In this document: piece by piece, positions 57,535 to 64,000 of the stretch | How positions within the stretch are numbered: the first letter of the stretch is position 1 | Layout of the letters: each line of letters begins with the position of its first letter | Assembly: GCF_048544455.1 (NCBI RefSeq) | Contig: NC_133529.1 | Location: forward strand, 51,641,401 to 51,705,400 | DNA length: 64,000 bases | Origin: Silene latifolia | Lineage: Eukaryota > Streptophyta > Magnoliopsida > Caryophyllales > Caryophyllaceae | Direction: 5' to 3' | Translations under genes and position numbers: made by a program | The notes under the pieces: generated by a model | The model's database searches: none | What the model was told of the DNA's origin: nothing | Seen by the model: only the letters and a program-made list of their open reading frames with translations

Positions 57535-58420
57535 GATTCATATGAGATATGAAATGGTAGGGTACCATGCTTGTAAGTTTTCACAAGAAACAAATGCTCA
57601 ATTTTCCTTACAATAATCACGAGTACAACGGGTTTGTGGCTCGTGAAGCTGTCTTTCTAGAATACAAGTTTATTTCTAAAAGACAGAGTGGGAGAAATTA
57701 TTCAAGAGCCACAAAAGAATTGTGTCAAAAATTTTATGAAATTGTATGACGCAAGAAACTGTATTTTTTGACGTTGTTTCTTCGAAACCTAGGAGGTTAA
57801 ATTCATCACTTGTTGAAGATGATGAATTCATGTTACTTTTAAGAAAGTAAAGAGCTTACAACTTACAAAAAATTGTTTGATTCAAGTTACTTCTGGAAAG
57901 TAATGAATATATGACTTACATGAGAGTGTTTAAGTCTATGACTTACATGAGAGTGTTTAAGTCACAACTCAATACAAGGCTTAGGGCCATGAAAATCCGA
58001 AATAAATTCCAAGTGAATTGTTAGATATCAAAGCTTGATTGGTGGCAAAGGGTTTTGCACTAGTTGAAATGCTTTAGTCTATTTGGATCTTCTTAGGGAT
58101 TGTGTTTCATTATGATGATATATATATATATATATATATATAGCAAGTGAATCTAAAACTCATTTCTTCAATTAAAGAAGGAATGTATTCGATACATGTG
58201 ATGTGTTTTGTAGATTCTTGCATTCCTAAGATAATGTGAAACTTAAGAGAGGGTCTTAAGTAGGACATCAATGAGTTGGAATCAATGTTTTGATCATGTT
58301 ATAAAACTTTTCTCGATAAGTCGAGAAGTTGTGTTTATACATGGAGTTTAGTGGGAGTTACGGTATTTTTAATTAGTCTTATATGTGGATGACATATTGA
58401 TCATTGGGTATGATTTAAGA
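57535..58420 (+). pseudogene. pol: A2 copia pol remnants
   Basis: 57629-57715 matches the C segment at 15645-15710 (tttgtggctcgtgaagctgtctt and agacagagtgggagaaa). 58372-58412 retains the reverse-transcriptase active-site DNA (tatgtggatgacatattgat). There is no continuous frame, and the spacing between these landmarks is shorter than in C, so internal deletions have occurred. Confidence 0.7.
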
Positions 58421-59436
58421 CTTTTGGAGTATTATAATACATCTTTAATATCCGGATTTATGGAGATAAATCTACATGATATTAGCGTCAAATAAGAAGT
58501 CTTATGTTGATAAGATTCATGATTAGTTTAATCAAGTTGAACATATTTGATTGATTCCATTTGCTTCCGCCGTCGGATCAATTAAATGAGTGATGATGTA
58601 TAACACTTCATATACTTTGAGTATGATGAATTGTTTCAAATCGAATTTAAGTAATAGTTACCAAGTAGCCATATTGATTATTCTTAAGTCCTTAAGGAAG
58701 CATTAAGGATGGAAAGTAAAGTGTTTTTGATGCAATTAACTAATTTGTGTAAGGGTGTTACACAAATGACAATTGAGATTGCGAAAGGTTTCAGACAAAA
58801 CCATATTCAAAACAGGTGAAGATGGTTAAGGAACCATTGTGGCTATGTTATTTAAGAAATAGATTTGCTAGAATCGTTCTAGGCAATAAAGAACAATGAG
58901 AGATATTTATAACGTAAATTGAGTACACTTGCAATCATGAGATGTGCGAGAGGGATGGGTCCCACACACTGTGAAAAGAGTGGGAGCTGTTCTATGACTA
59001 GAGAGCTTATGTCTAAACTGGATCTAGACATGTACTCCGAAAGTTTTGTAATGCAAATGTATACATTACAAAGGAAAACGAGTATGTAGTAAGGTTTAGT
59101 AAGGTACAAGAAGTTGATAAAACCTACTAACCAAAGCCTTCTCATAGGCTTAACATGATGAGTAATGTCATATGTCATTTCAATTGCATTGAGATGAACA
59201 ACTACATATAAGATGGAAATGGATTATAAGAGTATGAAGTAGTAATCAGGTATTGACTATTCATATGTAATCATCACATTTGCCGTTCGAGTTTTTTAAA
59301 TCTAAAAACTCCTTTATACTTTGTTACATCCAAACGGGTTGTAGAGACATTATTGAACCCCGTTAAAGTGAACTCGGATTAACATGGTATTTGCCCATAG
59401 TCACTTGTATGAGGTGACGTCTCGAAGTGCGTAGAG

Positions 59437-60497
59437 TGTTGGAGCTTGTGTCCTCCACAATTAGTGTGATAAAATTTATAAATCTCTTATAGGTTCACAA
59501 GGGTATACTTAGTATTTTATCAGTTGATTAACGTTTACTTAATAACGGTTGGCTTGCTAGAAGTTTGACGTTATTATCATACTGATGGCGGTGATCAACT
59601 GGTCCCTAAATGTCACCCCTAAAGGATGTGTTTGAGAGATGTGATTATGGAAATATAATCACATTGATGCCTTATATGACTAAAAGGTTAGTCCATGTAT
59701 TTGACTAAACAGTTAGTCAATGTGATGATGAGACGATTATTTAATACAATTAAATAATATCAGCTGAGACGAATTAATTGTAAATTCGTAAATTGAATAT
59801 AAACTGTTATATTTAATTATTGTATATAATGTTAGCTTAAACGAATTAAGATGTTAATTCGTAATTAAACGTAAACGGTTATATTTAATAAGCAAATTAT
59901 AAATATGCGATATTTATAGTTAATGTATATATTATACGATATTGTCATAATAAGTGTTGACAGACCGGTATTGATAAATCGACTGCAAACTGTTATGAGT
60001 GGACTTATTAATACATGTCGATATATTTGACAATTGATAAATAATACACATAATATACAATTAGACAACAACCTAAAATAAGGAGATTTATCTCCTTATT
60101 TGTTTATTGGGTCACTCGGTCAAACCGAATAAGAGGAAGAAAAATCTTCCCTTATTCTCCTCTCATTTTACCGTTTAAAGGGGAATAGGGAGATCATTTT
60201 TCTTAACCTAATTTTTGACCTAATTCTCATCATCACAAAACACAAAAACCCTAAAAATAATTATCAATTTTGGGGATCTCATTCTAGCAAATTGAGAGGC
60301 ATTTCTCAAAGTATTTTGGATGCAACGATTAGGAGAATATCGATTTCGATATTGTTCGTAGGCCAAATTGCTAGGACCAAAGGTTAATTCTAAATCTCTA
60401 TTCTTTTGTTAATGTAAATTCGTTTATGACTAGTTTTTCATAATTATAATTTCGTTATAATCCGATTTTTAAAGAGGAAGTATACCGATATTTCCCA
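59437..60497 (+). mobile_element. C' LTR (diverged relative of the C LTR)
   Basis: Starts TGTTGGAGCTTGTGTCCTCC, matching the C LTR start, and ends near TTTCCCA before a PBS-like site, so it is the 5' LTR of a plus-strand element. It is 1.06 kb; the exact end is uncertain by a few bases. It contains the structured module. No 3' LTR follows. Confidence 0.75.
59519..59603 (+). promoter_or_regulatory. structured LTR module, C'
   Basis: 85 bp. Outer arms 59519-59528 (ATCAGTTGAT) and 59594-59603 (ATCAACTGGT) pair over 10 bp with one T-G. Inner arms TAATAACG (59540-59547) and CGTTATTA (59569-59576) pair perfectly. Confidence 0.75.
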
Positions 60498-60501
60498 AAA
60501 G

Positions 60502-60513
60502 TGGTATCAGAGA
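60502..60513 (+). other. C' primer-binding site, degenerate
   Basis: TGGTATCAGAGA followed by ATTGG; 11 of 12 bases match the Met-tRNA site. Confidence 0.75.
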
Positions 60514-60723
60514 ATTGGCCACGAAATTATTTTATATGGTTTTCACAAATGAATTTAACAAAATTTCGAGAAAAAAAAAGGGTTTCGGCCGAATTAAAAT
60601 TTTTTCCAGCCGAGATGATTTTTCGTTTTTGTTGTTTTGATTCCATTTTGATTTATTGATATTGTTGTTTTATAATGTTAAAATGATAATATGATAAATT
60701 TGTAGATGTTTTGATTTAATAAG
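60514..60723 (+). mobile_element. C' internal stub
   Basis: About 210 bp of AT-rich leader with no coding sequence, broken off at about 60724, where an integrase fragment in the opposite orientation begins. Confidence 0.55.
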
Positions 60724-60725
60724 AA

Positions 60726-61421
60726 TTAAATTAAGATGTAAATGGAAACCGTATTATCAGTTGAAGGAACAACTTCCTCCATCTGTTCCTCGGTTGTTGG
60801 TTCTTGAATCTCCGACAGCTCGAAGGTTCTATTACTTGACTTGTTCTCGAGAAATTCTTTCTCTAAGAACTTTGCACTAGCCGCAACAAAAACGCGATAT
60901 TCGGTAGGCGAATAGAAGTAATGACCAAACATTCCTTTTGGATAACCAATAAAGTATGTCTTGACCGATCGCGGGCCGAGTTTATCCTCGTGTCTCCACT
61001 TGACATAAGCCTCGCAGCCCCAAACCCGAATAAAGGACAAGTTAGGGACCGTTCCCTTCCACATTTCATATGGAGTCTTGTCGACAGCTTTAGACGGACT
61101 TCGGTTAAGTATAAGAGCAGTTGACAAAAGAACAAAACCCCATAATGAATCACGTACTACCGTGTGACTCATCATGGATAGAACCATATCAAGTAGTGTT
61201 CGATTTCTCCGTTCGGACACACCATTTAATTGAGGTGTTCCAGGTGGAGTTAACTGTAAAAAAATTCCACAGTCTTTAAGGTGTTGATCAAACTCATTTG
61301 AAAGATATTCGCCACCCCGATCTGAACGGAGTGCTTTAACCTTTCTACCCAGTTGGTTCTCAACCTTATTCTGGTATTCCTTGAATGGTGACGCACAGTT
61401 GGTTCTAAATTTAAATCTCAA
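60726..61421 (-). pseudogene. pol: copia integrase fragment, inverted
   Basis: 231 codons without a stop, covering the second half of a copia integrase: KVKALRSDRGGEYLSNEF with the second catalytic aspartate, NGVSERRNRTLLDM with the glutamate, then the C-terminal part to SEIQEPTTEEQ. The first catalytic aspartate and the zinc finger are missing. The apparent N-terminus is created by the junction near 61400. It is homologous to element C residues about 565-765 but clearly diverged. It lies opposite to the adjoining C' LTR, so this is a rearranged piece rather than a normal element. Confidence 0.8.
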
Positions 61422-61424
61422 TGC

Positions 61425-61439
61425 AGGGTTTAGGGTTTT
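61425..61439. repeat. telomere-like junction
   Basis: gggtttagggtttta, two units of the plant telomere motif TTTAGGG, sits exactly between the integrase fragment and the duplicated A2 segment. Confidence 0.6.
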
Positions 61440-61570
61440 AAGAGTATGAAGTAGTAATCAGGTATTGACTATTCATATGTAATAATCACATTTGTCGTTC
61501 GAGTTTTTTAAATCTAAAAACTCCTTTTATACTTTGTTACATCCAAACGGGTTGTAGAGACAATATTGAA
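61439..61570 (+). repeat. second copy of an A2 segment
   Basis: Matches 59227-59356 almost perfectly (start taagagtatgaag, end attgaa), in the same orientation, 2.2 kb downstream. The last five bases TTGAA are the presumed TSD of LTR K. Confidence 0.85.
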
Positions 61571-63935
61571 TGTAATACCCCGTATTTTATATAATCGATT
61601 AAACGAATATTATTATATATTAGTTATTATACATTTTATATTACTTTTAAGTCGGGTTAATTGTTGAGTCGATAATTACGTTAATTATTTTACTTGACTC
61701 GCGTTGTATCAATCTAAGTTAATTGAGACGGGTTTATACGGAATTCGAAATGTGAGCCAACCCATTTACCCTCGACCCATTGGAGTTGGCCCAATAACAT
61801 GTTCAACCCATTTAACCCTAACCCTAACCCTAAACCTAATAGTACCCTAATCCCTCAACCCGCCTCCCTCAACACGCCTCCCTCTTTCATCAGCCTCCAT
61901 ATCAACTTTCACGCATAGAGAGAGAGAGAGAGTGGCCGTGGGTGATTGACGGCACAACAGGGAAGATCTAGGGGCTGTTGTCGACGGCCGTGGGCAACCC
62001 TGGTGGCGGCTGTGGCGGCAGGAAAGGTAAGAGTTCAACCCATCTCCTCTGTTTTAGTTTTGATGTCGGGTTTTGTGGGTGGTTGCGTATCTGATAGGGG
62101 CATTTCTGGTGGTTGTTGACGGGGTATAGGGGTAGGATGGTCAGTGACGAGTGTTGTGGTGGTGGTTATGGTGGTTTTGGGCGGTGGAAATGGCGGCAGG
62201 AGGTGTTGTCGACAGGGGGTAGACACACGGGTTTTCATACGGGTTTTCAGGTGGGTTAGATTGGTTAAGTTTGGGGTGGCGCCACCGTGGACTCGGGGGA
62301 GGTCGAACCGCGGCGCCACGACTCTGGGTGCACTGCTTGACGGCGAGTAGGATGGTGGTTGTTTGGCAGGGGGTGGTTGTTGGTTGCGGTGGTGGTAAGA
62401 GATAAACAGGGGGTGTTTGGTGAGGCACGGTGGTGAACCAGGCCAGTTGACGGCCCTGGTTCGACTCACCGGCGGCAGTCGACCAGGTGGGGCTTGGTTG
62501 TGGGTGGCTGGGTTGAAGTGGGGAGCTGGCCTGGTGGTTGTCGGGGTGGTTCAGGCGGTGCGTGAGGGATGTGAGCGAGAGTGAAGGTGTGGGTCGTGTT
62601 TAATCGGGTTATTCGAATTGTTTTAGTTTTGAAACGGGTTTTCATGATTTAAATCGTTATAATTCGTAAGGGGTCGTATTCTAAATAATTAATTTAGTTC
62701 CCGAGTCTTCTAAATAATTTATTTAATTTAATTCCCGAGTTATTTAAATAATTAAAGACGGGTTTCGAGTCGGGTTTGTTAAAAGAGAAAAGTTACTATA
62801 ACGGAAAAGTTTCCATTTTAAGAAATTCTATTTTTAGCAACCTGCTATTTTGGGAAGTTGGGTCAAATACTAATCGGGTTATTTTAGTTATCAGTTGGAC
62901 ATAAGTTTGGTGTCGGGATTTTATTTCGGGAAAGCTTCTATTTTGGGAGATTTCTATATTTAGTAGTTAGTAATTATAAATATTATAATTGTTTTAGGTG
63001 ACGGATTCGTGAAGGATCGATAATCAGATTCGTTGCTTTATTTTCTGGACTGCTTGAACTACTTAATTGGATTTGCTGGCACTTTGAGGTAGGGAAATAC
63101 ACTTGACTTATTATCGTTGTTGTTTAATTGTGTTGACTTGATTCGTGGTTGTTGATTTACGTTATGATTCATATATGGGAAGGTGATTGACTGAATTGAT
63201 CGTATTGAGTATGATAACACAACATCGATTAACGGGCATGATTTTATGATTTATCGGTTCAGTGATTTATATATATATATATATTGTGTTGCATTAATTT
63301 ATGTTGAGCATCCCATATGCATTGGAGTTGGAGGATGGTGTAGGAGTGACGATGTTGAGATACGATGTGAGTTGTGATAAGGCCCAGGCGGGTTCTGCAG
63401 GACTTGCCCTGGTGTCCTCAGCTGCGAGCTGGCAGATCGGCTACGGTCGATATATATAGTCTACCGGGGATCGGTATGGCTGGGTTGTCCGAGGTATGAG
63501 ATATGAGATATGAGTTGAGATGGAGATGGAGGTGACGGAGGAGCATGCATATCATATTTTATTGTTTCATTGTTTTCCATACTCAGCTTCGCGACTGACC
63601 CTGTGTATTCGTGTACGCCTGTGATGATCTAATTATTGGGGAGCAGATTGACAGGTATTTCAGAGACTGATGGGAGTTGGCCGGGAAGAGAGCTTGGATG
63701 ACTGACTTAGTGCCTAGCCCACCTTAGTCTTATTAGTAGTTTTATCAGACTTTATCTTTTGGTCATACTTTTGGAAGCTTTGTTTTAATTCCAGTTGTAA
63801 TCTCACTATAAACATTTTAATAAAGTACTGTGTTTCTTTCCTTTGTTATCTATTGCCTCGGGTTTCCGAGATGGTAACACCGTCATTTATCTGAGGAGTC
63901 CTAGTTCAGGACCTTAAATAAATGGGGGTGTTACA
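61571..63935 (+). mobile_element. K 5' LTR (gypsy, probably chromovirus)
   Basis: 2.37 kb from TGTAATACCCCG to GGGGGTGTTACA, the TGTAACACCCC-type ends common in Tekay/Del-like chromoviruses. It is followed by a Met-tRNA PBS, so a plus-strand element continues past the window. Inside, 61850-62600 is GC-rich, with runs of GGTGGTGG that give long but low-complexity frames on both strands; I do not call a gene. Degenerate CCCTAA units lie at 61814-61837. Confidence 0.8.
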
Positions 63936-63938
63936 AAG

Positions 63939-63950
63939 TGGTATCAGAGC
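63939..63950 (+). other. K primer-binding site
   Basis: TGGTATCAGAGC, an exact initiator Met-tRNA site, three bases after the LTR. Positions 63951-64000 are the first bases of the interior, too short to annotate. Confidence 0.9.
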
Positions 63951-64000
63951 GAACGATCCTCAGGCCTAAACCAATGAGCCCAATGAACATAGGATGTGTC

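Larger units (their letters stand above)
53846..59436 (+). mobile_element. A2 internal region, decayed copia derivative
   Basis: Plus-strand interior with a leader (to about 55980) and decayed gag (about 56000-56700), including a ruined zinc knuckle at 56545-56605. Decayed pol follows (57535-58420), then a 3' region matching C near 59396-59425. No open frame survives. It is truncated at 59437, where a C-like LTR begins. Minor repeats are a 27-bp tandem duplication at 57908-57965 and a TA run at 58120-58141. Confidence 0.75.

Noticed and set aside
61814..61837. AACCCTAACCCTAACCC string as a telomere remnant
   Set aside because: The units are CCCTAA with only one CCCTAAA-like step, few in number and inside an LTR; coincidence or a simple repeat is more likely.
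62035..62469. Long minus-strand proline/threonine-rich frame in LTR K
   Set aside because: It is antisense to GGTGGT-rich LTR sequence. Open frames on both strands here are a by-product of GC-rich repeats; no domain is visible.
1..64000. CRISPR arrays, bacterial operons, rRNA or tRNA genes
   Set aside because: No regularly spaced short repeats, no ribosomal RNA similarity, and no cloverleaf; the tRNA-like strings are retrotransposon primer sites.

Overview
The window is plant nuclear DNA made almost entirely of nested LTR retrotransposons. The evidence is Ty1/copia and Ty3/gypsy elements with plant-type primer-binding sites (initiator Met-tRNA and Asp-tRNA types), Athila- and Tat-like gypsy domains, and transposon-captured fragments that look like chloroplast-targeted proteins. 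I see no ordinary intact host gene. The species cannot be read from the sequence; a dicot with a large, repeat-rich genome is likely. Labels A to K and M are mine.

Layout. 1-1575: 5' LTR (minus) of a copia relative, A1, whose body lies off the left edge. 1576-21450: a tandem pair of minus-strand copia derivatives (B1, B2) that keep a broken gag and only scraps of pol. A complete young copia element, C (10282-19523, TSD gcaaa), with an uninterrupted 1337-codon gag-pol frame, is inserted in B2. 21451-22532: 5' end of a gypsy element, D. 22533-25708: a small non-coding gypsy-like element, E, fused to 25711-35990, a defective Athila-like element, F. The F 5' LTR carries a large palindrome around two terminal-inverted-repeat elements (M1, M2) with captured gene pieces. 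35991-44425: a dead Tat-lineage element, G, split by a solo LTR, J (37719-40375). 44426-59436: a plus-strand decayed copia derivative, A2, with a very young non-coding relative, H (45567-53681, TSD ccctg), inside its 5' LTR. 59437-61570: a rearranged patch with a C-like LTR, a reversed copia integrase fragment, a 15-bp telomere-like junction and a 130-bp duplication of A2. 61571-64000: a 2.4-kb gypsy LTR, K, plus its PBS.

How the pieces relate. A, B, C, C' and H are related copia groups. Only C has an open gag-pol frame. H and A2 share the same decayed pol, yet H has nearly identical LTRs and a perfect TSD, so it probably moved using proteins supplied in trans. What these decayed elements keep are cis signals: LTR ends, PBS, polypurine tract, a roughly 50-bp block just upstream of gag, and an 82-85 bp LTR module. 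That module occurs eight times and can fold into two nested stems, in which differences between subfamilies are largely compensatory. This module is the most interesting and possibly undescribed signal here.
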